This document shows positions 53,139 through 62,807 of a stretch of DNA of 64,000 nucleotides, piece after piece (the stretch's first letter is position 1; each line of letters begins with the position of its first letter). The position numbers and the translations under genes were made by a program. The DNA comes from Ferrimonas kyonanensis DSM 18153 (GTDB taxonomy: Bacteria > Pseudomonadota > Gammaproteobacteria > Enterobacterales > Shewanellaceae), in NCBI RefSeq assembly GCF_000425405.1, contig NZ_AUDJ01000027.1:1-64000 (forward strand), given 5' to 3'. The notes under the pieces were generated by a model, which saw only the letters and a program-made list of their open reading frames with translations, ran no database searches and was not told the DNA's origin.

Positions 53139-53828
53139 CTACAAAATTTGACCTAGAGCAATAAAAAGAGTGTGAACTCCGTAGGCGATTAGCAATACTG
53201 AACTGATAAGTTTAAACCCCTTATGCACAAGGAGTTTTTTAAAGGCGTCTGCCGCGGCCCCCACCAGGAACATGCTGGGCAGAGTACCCAGGCCAAAGGC
53301 CAGCATCGCCACCATGGTGTTGCTGATGCTGCCCAGTGACAGGGCCCAGATCAAAGTGGAGTACACCAGGCCACAGGGCAGCCAACCCCATAACAAACCA
53401 GCAAAAACAGCCTTAGAGGGGTGGGTGATCGGCAACTGTCGCCGGGCCAGAGGCGCCAACCGGTTCCACACCGGCTTGCCCAGCTTTTCAACCCACAGCA
53501 ACCCGCGGTTGAGGTTCGCCAGGTACAGCCCCATCATGATCAACAGCACCCCGGCCAGCAACCGCAACCCCGCTAGCCAGTGATCGACATGAAACAGACT
53601 GCTCATGCCGGTGGCCAGCGAGGCCAGAATCGCTCCGGCCATCACATAGCTGATGATGCGCCCGCCGTTGTAGGCGCCGAGCAGGGCAAAGCGTTTGCCC
53701 AGATTGGCTTGCTGATGGCTGGGTAGGCCGTGGGACAGCGCCGCCATGATGCCGCCGCACATCCCCACACAATGGGCCGACCCCAGCAATCCTATGGTGA
53801 CCGCCGCCCAGAAATCGAGCTCATTCAT
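53139..53828 (-). CDS. SafE/TauE-like membrane protein of the cco locus
   Basis: A 229-residue membrane protein with about six segments. The N-terminal GSAHCVGMCGGIMA motif is typical of the TauE/SafE-like (DsbD-related) proteins found in cbb3-oxidase clusters of gamma-proteobacteria. These may handle copper or thiols rather than sulfite. The start at 53828 overlaps the end of ccoS by eight bases, so it belongs to the ccoI-ccoS transcript. The conserved C-x3-C suggests metal or redox chemistry; function unproven. Confidence 0.82.
   Translation of the reverse strand: MNELDFWAAVTIGLLGSAHCVGMCGGIMAALSHGLPSHQQANLGKRFALLGAYNGGRIISYVMAGAILASLATGMSSLFHVDHWLAGLRLLAGVLLIMMGLYLANLNRGLLWVEKLGKPVWNRLAPLARRQLPITHPSKAVFAGLLWGWLPCGLVYSTLIWALSLGSISNTMVAMLAFGLGTLPSMFLVGAAADAFKKLLVHKGFKLISSVLLIAYGVHTLFIALGQIL
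53147..53160. promoter_or_regulatory. Possible Fnr site upstream of fnr
   Basis: TTGAC-CTAG-AGCAA matches the consensus at eight of ten positions and lies 57 bases before the fnr start, inside the 3' end of the SafE-like gene. Confidence 0.4.
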
Positions 53829-53979
53829 GGCGGTCTTTGCGGTCTTCGTCAAACAGAATGTTGGAGGCCTGACGATCCAGATCTTCGAATTGGTCTGACT
53901 TTACCGCCCAGAAGAAGATCACCACGGCGATGATCACAAACAGGATGGCGACCGGGATTAGGGTAAAGATGATGCTCAT
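53821..53979 (-). CDS. ccoS: cbb3 oxidase maturation protein CcoS
   Basis: A 52-residue protein with one membrane helix (about 4-26; [20 protein letters not shown]) and the CcoS tail [17 protein letters not shown]. Required for cofactor insertion in cbb3 oxidase. Overlaps ccoI by four bases and the SafE-like gene by eight, so the three are translationally coupled. Confidence 0.93.
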   Translation of the reverse strand: MSIIFTLIPVAILFVIIAVVIFFWAVKSDQFEDLDRQASNILFDEDRKDRHE

Positions 53980-56342
53980 AATTTCAATAGTCTCACACTG
54001 TTGCCCACCACGATGAGGGAGCTTGCTGACATGCCGATGGCGGCCACGTAGGGGGGAACCCAGCCGATGACGGCCAGAGGCATGATGGACAGATTGTACC
54101 CCAGTGCCCACAGCAAATTTTGACGGATGACACGAACGGTCTTTTTCGAAATCGCAATGCCATCGATAATCGGCGCCAGGCTGTCGCCGAGCAGCACCAG
54201 GTCGGCGCTGCTCTTGGCCAGTTCGGTACCGGCCCCCATGGCGATGGAGATGTCGGCACCGGCCAATACCGGCGCGTCGTTGACGCCATCGCCAAACATC
54301 GCCACCCGTTGGCCTTGAGCCTGCTTTTGTTTCAGGTAGCGATGTTTCTGCTCTGGCGTTACCCCGTGGGTGCAGTGGTCCAGGTCCAGCTCGCGGGCGA
54401 CGACCTCGGCATTGGGGCTGGGGTCTCCGGACAGCATCTCGCAGCGCAGTCCCATGGACTTAAGCGTGGCGATGGTTGCCACCGCGTCCGGTCTAAGGCG
54501 GTCGGCCAGAGAGAACCAGGCCAACGGGCCCTGTTCATCGGCCAGCCAGATCTTGTTGTCACTGACACCGGGGCCGGCGAATTCACCATGACCGATGCGA
54601 TAGCGAACCCCGTTGATTCGGCCGGTGATGCCACTGCCGGCAACGTGTTCAACGTCCTCGGCGCTGACGGCGTCACGCTCATAGGGTTTAAACACCGATG
54701 CCAGCGGATGGCTGCTGCGCCGTTCCAAGGCTGCGGCGATCACCAGGGGGTCGAGGTCGGATTCTCTGCCGCTAACACAGCGGTGGTCATCCAATTGCCA
54801 GTGGCCGAACGTCAGCGTGCCGGTTTTATCGAACAACAAGGTGTCCACTTTCGGCAAGGCCTCCAGCACCCGGGAACTGCGGGTTAACAGGCCATGATGA
54901 CGCAGCGCGTTGCCGCCGCAGGTTAACGCTGCCGGGGTGGCCAGTGACAGGGCACAGGGACAGGTGGCGACCAGCACCGACAGGGTGATCCAGAATGCCT
55001 GGTCAGGATCGATAAACTGCCACACCAGGTAGGTCAACGCGGCGATGATCAGCACCGCCGGGACGAAGTAGCGAGCAACGGTGTCGGCCAGCCGGGCAAT
55101 GTCAGGCTTTTCTTCGGCAGCCTGTTCCTGCAGCCGAACGATGGTGTGCAGCAGTTGGTTGCTGCCGACCTGGACCACCTCCACCTCAATGCTCTGATCG
55201 AAGTTGACGCTGCCGCCGTAAACCGGGTCGCCTTGAGTCTTTTTCACCGGCTGTTGTTCACCGGTGAGCATGGATTCATTCACCGAGGTCTGTCCGGAGA
55301 CTACCTTGGCGTCTGCAGGAATCGGCTCTCCCGGTCGTACCAGGCAGCGGTCACCAATTTTCAGGGTCTTGGCAGCGACCTGAGAGTGACCGCCGGCATG
55401 GCATAACTCGGCGGTCAATGGCACCAACCGATGCAGATTGGAGCTGGACTCGGCCGCTTTGCGTCGGGCCCGCTGTTCCAAAAATCGCCCCAATAGCAGG
55501 AAAAAGGTGAACATCGACACCGATTCGAAGTATACCTCGCCGGTGCCCTTGAAGGTGGCGACGCAACTGGCGCTGAAGGCGCCGAGAATGGCGATGGACA
55601 CCGGCACGTCCATATTGACCCTGAGCGACATTAACGAGCGCAGGGCACTGAAGTAGAACGGCTGGGCCGAATACAGGGCAACCGGAGTGGCAAACAGCAG
55701 CGACACCCAGCGGAAGTAGTCCCGGTACACCTCATCCAGGTCGGTGAAGTAACCCATGTACAGGGCCACGGCCAGCATCATCACCTGCATGGTGGCCATG
55801 CCGGCCAGCCCAAGGCGAAACAGAAATTGCTGCGAGCTTTTGGCGTAGGTCTGCTCTTTGCTGTCCGGCTGGAACGGCGTCGAGGGATACCCCACCAGTG
55901 CCATCTGGTTGAGAATTTCCGACAGCTTGATCTTGGCCGGATCCCAACTGACGGTGGCTCGCAGGGTGGTGGTATTGACGGTAATGCGGGCGATGCCGTC
56001 GCATTTTCTCAGGTGCCGTTCAATCAACCAGGCACAGGCGGCGCAACTGATCCCTTCTACCGACAACACCACCGAGTTGAGTTTGCCGTCACTGGCGACA
56101 AAGTCCCGTTGTACCTCATCCAGATCGTAGGCATCGAGCTGGGCCATGATGGCGTCCAGGTTTTGCTTACTGCCGGTTTCGGTGCGATAGCGGTAATAAT
56201 CGCCCAGGCCAGCATCGCAGATGGTTTGGGCGACGGCAGCGCAGCCCGGGCAGCACATGGGATGAGACTGTTCATCGATGGTAACGCTGTAATCGGTGGA
56301 CAGCGGAACCTGCTGCCCACAGTGGAAACACCCTTTATCCAC
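53976..56342 (-). CDS. ccoI: Copper-translocating P-type ATPase CcoI (FixI)
   Basis: A 788-residue P1B-type ATPase. The N-terminus has CHCG-type and CCPGCA cysteines (about 5-35) and an HMA domain with GISCAACAW (about 95). The ion motif is [11 protein letters not shown] in the membrane, phosphorylation site [10 protein letters not shown], and the HP locus SSHPLA. The hinge [10 protein letters not shown] is intact. CcoI exports copper for insertion in the CcoN subunit. Starts at a GTG with GGGAG upstream and follows ccoH by 11 bases. Confidence 0.94.
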   Translation of the reverse strand: MDKGCFHCGQQVPLSTDYSVTIDEQSHPMCCPGCAAVAQTICDAGLGDYYRYRTETGSKQNLDAIMAQLDAYDLDEVQRDFVASDGKLNSVVLSVEGISCAACAWLIERHLRKCDGIARITVNTTTLRATVSWDPAKIKLSEILNQMALVGYPSTPFQPDSKEQTYAKSSQQFLFRLGLAGMATMQVMMLAVALYMGYFTDLDEVYRDYFRWVSLLFATPVALYSAQPFYFSALRSLMSLRVNMDVPVSIAILGAFSASCVATFKGTGEVYFESVSMFTFFLLLGRFLEQRARRKAAESSSNLHRLVPLTAELCHAGGHSQVAAKTLKIGDRCLVRPGEPIPADAKVVSGQTSVNESMLTGEQQPVKKTQGDPVYGGSVNFDQSIEVEVVQVGSNQLLHTIVRLQEQAAEEKPDIARLADTVARYFVPAVLIIAALTYLVWQFIDPDQAFWITLSVLVATCPCALSLATPAALTCGGNALRHHGLLTRSSRVLEALPKVDTLLFDKTGTLTFGHWQLDDHRCVSGRESDLDPLVIAAALERRSSHPLASVFKPYERDAVSAEDVEHVAGSGITGRINGVRYRIGHGEFAGPGVSDNKIWLADEQGPLAWFSLADRLRPDAVATIATLKSMGLRCEMLSGDPSPNAEVVARELDLDHCTHGVTPEQKHRYLKQKQAQGQRVAMFGDGVNDAPVLAGADISIAMGAGTELAKSSADLVLLGDSLAPIIDGIAISKKTVRVIRQNLLWALGYNLSIMPLAVIGWVPPYVAAIGMSASSLIVVGNSVRLLKL

Positions 56343-56353
56343 GCAGACTCCCG

Positions 56354-56830
56354 TTATCGAAACCAGACCGACTGCTCTACCGGCAGGGCGATGCGCTGTT
56401 GCAGGCGCCAGCTTTGGTCAAAGGCATCAATCATCACTTGCCAGTTGCCGTTGACCAGTTCCTGCGCCGGCACCGGGTAACGGCCACTGGCGTCCTGGGT
56501 CAGCATCATGATGCGATCGTGCTGGGGCAGGGTGGTGTGGTGGAATTCCACTTCGATGGCCGCGCCGTCACTGGGGCCGCCATGTTGAATCAGGTACAGG
56601 TTGGAATCCTGCTGGGTCAGTTCAAACACCACCCCCAGATTGCGGGCTTGAGTGATGCGGGAAAGATCCTGGTTAATCCCTTTTCCTTTTTTGTAGTAAT
56701 CCTCAGCCACCAGGGCAACCGGATTGTCTACCGCAACCTTGATGGTCATCAAGGCCGCTATCACAACGGATCCCGGTAACAGGATCAAAAACCATGGCCA
56801 GAACTGCTTGTACCAAGGAGTTGCTTTCAT
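56354..56830 (-). CDS. ccoH: cbb3 oxidase assembly protein CcoH (FixH)
   Basis: A 158-residue protein with one N-terminal membrane helix (about 12-32; [14 protein letters not shown]) and the FixH block [21 protein letters not shown]. The rest is a periplasmic beta-rich domain. CcoH helps assemble the cbb3 complex. First gene of ccoHIS; separated from ccoP by a terminator. Confidence 0.92.
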   Translation of the reverse strand: MKATPWYKQFWPWFLILLPGSVVIAALMTIKVAVDNPVALVAEDYYKKGKGINQDLSRITQARNLGVVFELTQQDSNLYLIQHGGPSDGAAIEVEFHHTTLPQHDRIMMLTQDASGRYPVPAQELVNGNWQVMIDAFDQSWRLQQRIALPVEQSVWFR

Positions 56831-56957
56831 CTACTTTACCTTCCAATGGACTGGCCCCCATTTTACGCATTTCCAGGCTGGGAAACCAATCGATGGTGAT
56901 GACATCCGTGGTCAGCGCAAGCGGCGTCACGAGGCCGAATCGGAGTCTTAACAGGGG

Positions 56958-56985
56958 AAAAAAAGCCCCGCCAAAAGACGGGGCT
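56958..56985 (-). terminator. Terminator after ccoNOQP
   Basis: 7-bp stem AGCCCCG / CGGGGCT, 8-base loop and a run of seven T on the minus strand, ten bases past the ccoP stop. Confidence 0.85.
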
Positions 56986-56994
56986 GGGTAGGGG

Positions 56995-57957
56995 TTAGCC
57001 CTGGCTCAGGCTATAGACGTAAGCGGTAATAAGGTGAACCTTATCCTCACCCAACACGTCTTTCCAAGCAGGCATCACACCGGTACGACCGTTACGGATG
57101 GTGTCTTCAATCACCTTACGGCTGCCGCCGTAGAGCCAATTGTTGTCGGTCAGGTTAGGCGCACCCAGCATCGGATTGCCGGTGCCGTCCATACCGTGAC
57201 AGGCGAAACAGCCCTTCATGAAGCCGGCTTGACCCTTAGCGGCCAGTTCGGCGTCGTGTTTGCGACCGTTGAGTCCATACACGTACTCGGCAATGGCCGG
57301 AATCTCTTCGTCTGTGACCGGCAAGCCACCCTTAGGCATCATCATGCCGCGACGACCGTTCATGATGGTCAGCTTGATGGTGGCCGGATCGCCACCCCAC
57401 AACCAGGCGCCATCGGTCAGATTCGGGAAGCCGGGGCCACCCTTGGCATCGGAGCCGTGACACTGAGAACAGTTTTGCAGGAACAGACGCTGGCCAATCT
57501 TGAGGGCGTCGTCGTTGCTGGCCAGTGCTTCGATTGGCTGCTCGGCAAAGCCCTTAAAGATCGGGCCATACTGCGCATCGGCCTGAACCACTTCCCGGTC
57601 GTACTGCACGTAACCCTGGTTGAGGCTGGTGCGGGCGGTGTCCGCGGCCACTTTGGAGTCTTCCAATGACAGCACGCTTTGGTTGGACGAGGTCCAACCT
57701 AAAAAGCCCTTCCAGTTACCCAGACCCGGATACGCGGCCAGGTAACCCAGGCCAAACACGATGGTAAACACGAACATGTAGGACCACCACTTCGGCAGAG
57801 GGTTATTGACCTCCTCAATGCCGTCGAAGGTGTGACCCATCCCTTCGCCTTCCTCCACGCCCATCTTGTCCTTAATGCACCAGATGAGGATGGCAAGGCA
57901 ACCGAAGATCACCCCGAGGGTGATAACGGTAATAAATGTACTCCAAAAGCTGGTCAT
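56995..57957 (-). CDS. ccoP: cbb3 cytochrome c oxidase subunit CcoP
   Basis: A 320-residue di-heme subunit. Two N-terminal membrane segments (about 8-28 and 58-78) precede two cytochrome c domains with CSQCH (about 138) and CFACH (about 233). It passes electrons to CcoO/CcoN. WWSYMFVFTIVFGLGYL is the typical second helix. Last gene of ccoNOQP; starts six bases after ccoQ. Confidence 0.95.
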   Translation of the reverse strand: MTSFWSTFITVITLGVIFGCLAILIWCIKDKMGVEEGEGMGHTFDGIEEVNNPLPKWWSYMFVFTIVFGLGYLAAYPGLGNWKGFLGWTSSNQSVLSLEDSKVAADTARTSLNQGYVQYDREVVQADAQYGPIFKGFAEQPIEALASNDDALKIGQRLFLQNCSQCHGSDAKGGPGFPNLTDGAWLWGGDPATIKLTIMNGRRGMMMPKGGLPVTDEEIPAIAEYVYGLNGRKHDAELAAKGQAGFMKGCFACHGMDGTGNPMLGAPNLTDNNWLYGGSRKVIEDTIRNGRTGVMPAWKDVLGEDKVHLITAYVYSLSQG

Positions 57958-57963
57958 CTTAGA

Positions 57964-58125
57964 TTACTCCTTAGATCCCTTAGGCGTGTTCTCGTCATCA
58001 AAGACGAGGTTGGCCGCCTCATCGAACGCGGGCTTGCGCTTGGCGCTGTACGCCCAACCGATGATGGCCAAAAAAATCAGCAATAAAACGAGGGTAACAA
58101 TGCCTTGAAACGTTCCGTAGTCCAT
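57964..58125 (-). CDS. ccoQ: cbb3 oxidase small subunit CcoQ
   Basis: A 53-residue single-helix protein beginning MDYGTFQGIVTLVLLLIFL and ending in an acidic tail (FDDENTPKGSKE). CcoQ stabilises the complex. AAGGAGGC lies before the ATG. It sits between ccoO and ccoP with gaps of 6-10 bases, the usual order. Confidence 0.93.
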   Translation of the reverse strand: MDYGTFQGIVTLVLLLIFLAIIGWAYSAKRKPAFDEAANLVFDDENTPKGSKE

Positions 58126-58135
58126 CAAAGCCTCC

Positions 58136-58747
58136 TTATTTCAGAGCTGTGCCCAGAGATTGCAGGTAAGCAACCAAGGCGTCCATTTCGGTTTTACCCT
58201 TAATGGACTCAACGTCCTTCTGCAGTTCCTCGTCGCTACCATAAGGTACGCCGAAGTTGTCGCGGAAGATCTGTAGTTTTTTCAGAGTCGACTCACCGTC
58301 CAGGGTATTCTCGTCCAGCCAGGGGAAACCGGGCATGTTGGACTCGGGTACCACGATGCGTGGATCACGCAGGTGGACGCGATGCCAGTCGTCGGAGTAG
58401 CGACCGCCAACCCGGGCCAGATCCGGACCAGTACGCTTAGACCCCCACAGGAACGGGTGTTCCCACACGTGCTCACCGGCGACCGAGTAGTGACCGTAGC
58501 GCTCGGTTTCACTGCGGAACGGACGGATCATCTGACTGTGACAGTTGTTGCACCCTTCACGGATGTACACGTCACGGCCTTCCATCTGCAGCGCGGTGTA
58601 AGGGGTCAGGCCCTTCACCGGCGTGGTGGTTTCGTTCTGGAAAAGCAACGGCGTGATCTGTACCAGACCACCAAAACTGATGGCAATGATGGTGAAGATC
58701 GCCAACAGGCCGATGTTCTTTTCAATTATTTCGTGCTTGAATTTCAT
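58136..58747 (-). CDS. ccoO: cbb3 cytochrome c oxidase subunit CcoO
   Basis: A 203-residue mono-heme cytochrome subunit with an N-terminal membrane anchor (about 13-33) and CNNCH near residue 62, followed by [18 protein letters not shown], a CcoO hallmark. A Met ligand lies in NMPGFPW. Electron transfer from CcoP to CcoN. Confidence 0.96.
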   Translation of the reverse strand: MKFKHEIIEKNIGLLAIFTIIAISFGGLVQITPLLFQNETTTPVKGLTPYTALQMEGRDVYIREGCNNCHSQMIRPFRSETERYGHYSVAGEHVWEHPFLWGSKRTGPDLARVGGRYSDDWHRVHLRDPRIVVPESNMPGFPWLDENTLDGESTLKKLQIFRDNFGVPYGSDEELQKDVESIKGKTEMDALVAYLQSLGTALK

Positions 58748-58758
58748 TGCGCTTCTCC

Positions 58759-60216
58759 TTAAGCAGACTGAGGCTGAAGTTCTGCCTCGCCCTGGAGTGA
58801 GCCATCAGGCGCCTTGATGGTGCGGTACACGTTGTACGCCATCAGCAACATACCGGTAACGAAGAACACGCCACCAATGAAGCGAACGAAATAGAACGGG
58901 TACGAGGCCTCAAGAGACTCAACGAAGCTGTAGGTCAGGGTGCCGTCGGCATTCACCGCGCGCCACATCAGACCTTGCATAACGCCACTGATCCACATGG
59001 ACACGATGTACAACACGGTGCCGATGGTTGCCAGCCAGAAGTGCACGTTCACCAGTTTGATGGAGTACATGCGGCCCTGGGCGAACAGGTTCGGGATCAG
59101 GTGGTAAAGCGAACCGATGGATACCATGGCAACCCAGCCCAGTGCACCGGAGTGTACGTGGCCGACGGTCCAGTCGGTGTAATGCGACAGGGCGTTAACG
59201 GTCTTAATGGACATCATCGGACCTTCAAAGGTCGACATACCGTAGAAGGACAGGGACACCACCAGGAATCGCAGTACCGGATCGGTACGCAGTTTATGCC
59301 AGGCACCGGACAGGGTCATGATGCCGTTGATCATGCCACCCCAGGAGGGGGCGAACAGAATCAGGGACATCACCATACCCAGAGACTGAGTCCAGTCGGG
59401 CAGGGCAGTGTAGTGCAGGTGGTGTGGGCCAGCCCAGATGTACAGCGCAATCAACGCCCAGAAGTGAACGATGGAAAGGCGGTAGGAGTAAACCGGACGA
59501 CCCGCTTGCTTAGGCACGAAATAGTACATCATGCCCAGGAAACCGGCGGTCAGCAGGAAGCCAACGGCGTTGTGCCCGTACCACCACTGCACCATGGCAT
59601 CCACGGCTCCGGCGTACACCGAATAGGATTTCATGGTCCACAGGCCAGACTCCACATCCACCACCGGCACCGCCAGTGAGTTAACGATGTGCAACACCGC
59701 CACGGTGATGATAAAGGCGCCGAAGAACCAGTTGGCCACATAGATGTGCTGAACCTTACGCTTCATGATTGTGCCAAAGAACACAATGGCATAGGACACC
59801 CATACGACGGCGATGGCGATATCAATCGGCCATTCTAACTCCGCGTATTCCTTAGAGGTGGTGTAGCCCAGAGGCAAGGTGATGGCGGCGGCCAGGATGA
59901 TCGCTTGCCAACCCCAGAAGGTGAAGGATGCGAGCTTGGGCGCGAACAGCCGAGCTTGACAGGTACGCTGCACCACGTAGTACGAGGTGGCGAAAAGAGC
60001 GCTGGTGCCAAAGGCGAAAATTACCGCGTTGGTGTGTAACGGGCGAAGGCGGCTGTAAGTCAGCCAGGGGGTATCAAAATTGAGAGCTGGCCAGATCAGC
60101 TGCGCGGCGATAAACACGCCAACCAGCATTCCAACGATCCCCCAAATGACGGTTACTACAGCGAACTGACGGACAACTGTATAGTTGTAATCAGTGCTGG
60201 CATTAGTCAGGTTCAT
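58759..60216 (-). CDS. ccoN: cbb3 cytochrome c oxidase catalytic subunit CcoN
   Basis: A 485-residue heme-copper oxidase subunit with about twelve membrane segments. Heme- and copper-ligand histidines lie in [23 protein letters not shown], and [15 protein letters not shown]. CcoN reduces oxygen to water with high affinity. The GTG at 60231 begins a slightly longer frame, but the ATG at 60216 follows TGGAAG and starts the conserved protein. Two Fnr-like boxes upstream fit micro-oxic control. Confidence 0.96.
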   Translation of the reverse strand: MNLTNASTDYNYTVVRQFAVVTVIWGIVGMLVGVFIAAQLIWPALNFDTPWLTYSRLRPLHTNAVIFAFGTSALFATSYYVVQRTCQARLFAPKLASFTFWGWQAIILAAAITLPLGYTTSKEYAELEWPIDIAIAVVWVSYAIVFFGTIMKRKVQHIYVANWFFGAFIITVAVLHIVNSLAVPVVDVESGLWTMKSYSVYAGAVDAMVQWWYGHNAVGFLLTAGFLGMMYYFVPKQAGRPVYSYRLSIVHFWALIALYIWAGPHHLHYTALPDWTQSLGMVMSLILFAPSWGGMINGIMTLSGAWHKLRTDPVLRFLVVSLSFYGMSTFEGPMMSIKTVNALSHYTDWTVGHVHSGALGWVAMVSIGSLYHLIPNLFAQGRMYSIKLVNVHFWLATIGTVLYIVSMWISGVMQGLMWRAVNADGTLTYSFVESLEASYPFYFVRFIGGVFFVTGMLLMAYNVYRTIKAPDGSLQGEAELQPQSA

Positions 60217-60324
60217 ATTTTTAGCTTCCACTGCAATTGCATGTTAACTTCCACGGATGAAGTTGGAGTAACGCACATTTCGATGCAAATTTTCGCAAAC
60301 GAATAACATTTGACCACTTCTAGC

Positions 60325-60338
60325 GTGATATGCATCAA
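60325..60338. promoter_or_regulatory. Predicted Fnr/EtrA site 1 upstream of ccoN
   Basis: GTGAT-ATGC-ATCAA matches the consensus at nine of ten positions, 108 bases before the ccoN start. Confidence 0.6.
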
Positions 60339-60399
60339 GGCAAGGTCATGATACTTGAGGTCGGTCAAAAAACCTAGCACAAACACCCGCTGTTAATTT

Positions 60400-60413
60400 G
60401 ATCCTGATCAAGA
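60400..60413. promoter_or_regulatory. Predicted Fnr/EtrA site 2, between ccoN and the lipoprotein gene
   Basis: TTGAT-CCTG-ATCAA is a perfect consensus match. It is 183 bases from the ccoN start and only 52 from the divergent lipoprotein start, and its centre is 75 bases (about seven helical turns) from site 1, so it could serve either gene or both. Confidence 0.7.
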
Positions 60414-60465
60414 AACGATGTGTAATTATTGTTAATAAAATCCTGTTAATTCAAGGCGGTATTGA

Positions 60466-60882
60466 ATGATGTTTCGAACTGTAGGCGCACTCGTCAGTGG
60501 ATTGTTGATCCTGGCGGGCTGTTCGGATAATAACGAACAGGTGACCGATCCCAGCTTATGCCAGTTTGAAACTGGCCCATGCCAGTTTGCTATTTCCGGT
60601 GAAACTTTGTCGTTAACCATGACTCCGGCCAATGCTCCCAGTGAACAACCATTGGCATTATCCCTGGCGGCACCGGAAGGCTGGAGCCTTAATTCCGCAC
60701 TGGTGGAAGGACGGGATATGTTCATGGGCCGAATTCCGGTTAACTTTGATGCCGACGGTCAGGGCGAATTAATGTACGGCAGCTGCGCCTCCGGCTACAT
60801 GGTGTGGCAACTGCAACTTCAGTTCACCGATGCCGACGGTACCGAGCAGCGCGTCGACTTCAACTGGTTGGCCGATCACTGA
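60466..60882 (+). CDS. Small lipoprotein, divergent from ccoN
   Basis: A 138-residue protein with a lipoprotein signal (about 1-18) and lipobox L-A-G-C at Cys19. Mature protein is acidic and has three more cysteines (CQFETGPCQF and GSCASGY), likely forming disulfides. I recognise no family. It is divergent from ccoN and has an exact Fnr consensus box 52 bases upstream, so co-regulation with the oxidase and a possible periplasmic copper or assembly role are worth testing. Two ATGs lie in tandem at the start. Confidence 0.75.
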   Translation: MMFRTVGALVSGLLILAGCSDNNEQVTDPSLCQFETGPCQFAISGETLSLTMTPANAPSEQPLALSLAAPEGWSLNSALVEGRDMFMGRIPVNFDADGQGELMYGSCASGYMVWQLQLQFTDADGTEQRVDFNWLADH

Positions 60883-60896
60883 TCGAGCCTGCACGC

Positions 60897-60927
60897 GCCG
60901 GCCGGGGTAACAGCGGCCGGCAACTTT
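60897..60927 (+). terminator. Terminator after the lipoprotein gene
   Basis: 8-bp stem GCCGGCCG / CGGCCGGC, 9-base loop, then AACTTTT. Confidence 0.7.
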
Positions 60928-61039
60928 TGCCCCGACCCACCCACATTCGCGCCGCCATCTGCCTTTCTCATTGCTACCTGTGTCCTTGGTTGAGGTGTTT
61001 TATAAACGTTGGTTTCGAAAACAGTTATTTTCATTACTA

Positions 61040-62068
61040 ATGGCGATCCGGTATGATCCGCCAGCGATCCCAGACCACGAGACCCCCAGATTGACTGAAT
61101 TAACCCCGCTAGCCCCGACACAGCTGGTACCAGCCAACACCGACTTTGATTGCGCCGCATTTTCTCCGGCGTTGATCTATCTGCAGGAGCTGGGCTCGGA
61201 TCTGTCGCGGCAAAAGATGATCAGCTACCTGAATGTGATCGCACGGCTGTTGAATCTGGACCATTACCGGCAGATAGACTGGGCGGCCATCGGCAAGCCG
61301 CAGGTGCTGTATCTGCTTGACCAACTGCGTCGAGGCGCGTTGATGCGTCGGCCCACGGCCCAGGGGCGCAGTCCCAATACCGTCAATCTGTACCTGGCAT
61401 TGATCAAAGGGGTCGCCCGGCGGGCGTACGAGATGGGGCTGTACGAACATCGCCACTACAGCCAGATTCAATCGATTCGTCGTTTGCGAGGCAGCCGGGT
61501 GAACAAGGGGCGGGAGGTGACCAAGTCGGAGATTCAGAGTTTACTGCGGCAATGTCGCCACGACTGCGGTCCGAAAGGGTGCCGGGATCTGGCCCTGTTG
61601 AGCCTGCTGTTTGGTACCGGTGTGCGCCGCGCCGAGCTGGTGGGCATAGATCTGGCCCACCTGGATCGCCACCAAGCTACGATTCGCGTCATCGGTAAAG
61701 GCAACAAAGAGCGGCTGTTGTACCTGAATCAACCCACACTGACGGCACTGACCGAATACATCGACACCCTCAGAGGCGAGGACCAAGGGCCGTTGTTTCA
61801 ACCGATAACCAAGCTGGGGGATCTGCTGGCGCGGCGAATGACGCCCCAGGCGGTAAAGGTGATCATCGACGCTCGAAACCGCCAGGCCAGGGTGGCCAGC
61901 TTCAGCCCCCACGATGGCCGCCGCACCTTCGCCACACAGCTGCTGTGCAATGGCGTCGACCTGCACACGGTGCAAAAACTGATGGGCCACGCCAGCATCG
62001 ACACCACCCGTCAATACGACATGCGCGGTGAAGAGGTGATGCGCCAGGCGGTATCGTTGCTGGAATAG
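61040..62068 (+). CDS. Tyrosine site-specific recombinase, orphan
   Basis: A 342-residue integrase-family protein. The N-terminal SAM-like arm is at about 45-145. The catalytic set is complete: Arg196 (TGVRRAE), Lys220 (VIGKGNKE), His291 and Arg294 (PHDGRRT), His317 (LMGHAS) and Tyr326 (RQYDMRG). It resembles XerC/D- and integron-type enzymes more than phage integrases in its compact form. No phage, cassette array or excisionase is seen around it. The ATG at 61040 starts the conserved region; a longer frame to 60971 is possible. The stop lies eight bases from the stop of the next, convergent gene. Confidence 0.85.
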   Translation: MAIRYDPPAIPDHETPRLTELTPLAPTQLVPANTDFDCAAFSPALIYLQELGSDLSRQKMISYLNVIARLLNLDHYRQIDWAAIGKPQVLYLLDQLRRGALMRRPTAQGRSPNTVNLYLALIKGVARRAYEMGLYEHRHYSQIQSIRRLRGSRVNKGREVTKSEIQSLLRQCRHDCGPKGCRDLALLSLLFGTGVRRAELVGIDLAHLDRHQATIRVIGKGNKERLLYLNQPTLTALTEYIDTLRGEDQGPLFQPITKLGDLLARRMTPQAVKVIIDARNRQARVASFSPHDGRRTFATQLLCNGVDLHTVQKLMGHASIDTTRQYDMRGEEVMRQAVSLLE

Positions 62069-62075
62069 CCACTGG

Positions 62076-62807
62076 CTACAGGCGTTGGTAGAACAGCATC
62101 ACCTGGGCACCGCTGAGGGGTTCGCCGCTAAGTGGGTCGATGGCCTGAAGGATCTGAACATTGGGCCGGGTCAACTGTGCTTTCAGCAGGGTCGCCGGAT
62201 CGCTCACTTCGTCTCCCACGCCCTGGATGAAGCTAACGTCGCCATTGTCATGGCGATATTCATAGAAGTTGCCCACCTGCACCCGGTAGTATTCGGCCAC
62301 ATCATTAATGGTCATCGAGGTGGTGAAAACCGCCGCCGACAGCGTCAAGGGCACGGCGCCGAGATTGCCGCCCATGTCCTCTGGAAACATGTGATTCACC
62401 AATTTGGCATTGGGTGGCAACGGCAAGGTAATCGCATCGGTGCCACGAGTTTGGGCAAACGCCTGCAGGGTATCCATGCTGGCGCTGCGGGCATGTTGTT
62501 GTTGGTCACGGTTCAGGGCGATGCAGGCTTGTTGACTCTGACGGCTGATGCCGTTTTCAATCAGGCAGGACTGCAGCGATGCGATCATCTTTTCAGCCTG
62601 GGCGGCGGAGGTGTGGCCTCCATCCGGGTCGACCTGCATCAGGCAGTCGTCGTAGATGGTGTAAAACTGATCTTCACTCAGATTGGTGCATTGCATGGAG
62701 TGTTCAAAGTAACGAAAATCACTTTGCACTAAATATCGGCCAAAACTGTCGGCATAGGCAGAGTTTATCGATACCAATAGTCCGGCTAATATAAAGATTG
62801 CTTTCAT
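62076..62807 (-). CDS. Secreted protein of unknown function
   Basis: A 243-residue protein with a Sec signal peptide (about 1-18, MKAIFILAGLLVSINSAYA). Four cysteines in the first half (QCTNLS, DDCLMQ, QSCLIE, QACIAL) look like two disulfides in a helical domain. The second half contains a beta-rich domain (LTLSAAVFTTSMTINDVAEYYRV). I do not recognise the family. The start has AAGGAAAG upstream; a 14-codon longer frame is rejected. It stands alone, convergent with the integrase. Confidence 0.7.
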   Translation of the reverse strand: MKAIFILAGLLVSINSAYADSFGRYLVQSDFRYFEHSMQCTNLSEDQFYTIYDDCLMQVDPDGGHTSAAQAEKMIASLQSCLIENGISRQSQQACIALNRDQQQHARSASMDTLQAFAQTRGTDAITLPLPPNAKLVNHMFPEDMGGNLGAVPLTLSAAVFTTSMTINDVAEYYRVQVGNFYEYRHDNGDVSFIQGVGDEVSDPATLLKAQLTRPNVQILQAIDPLSGEPLSGAQVMLFYQRL

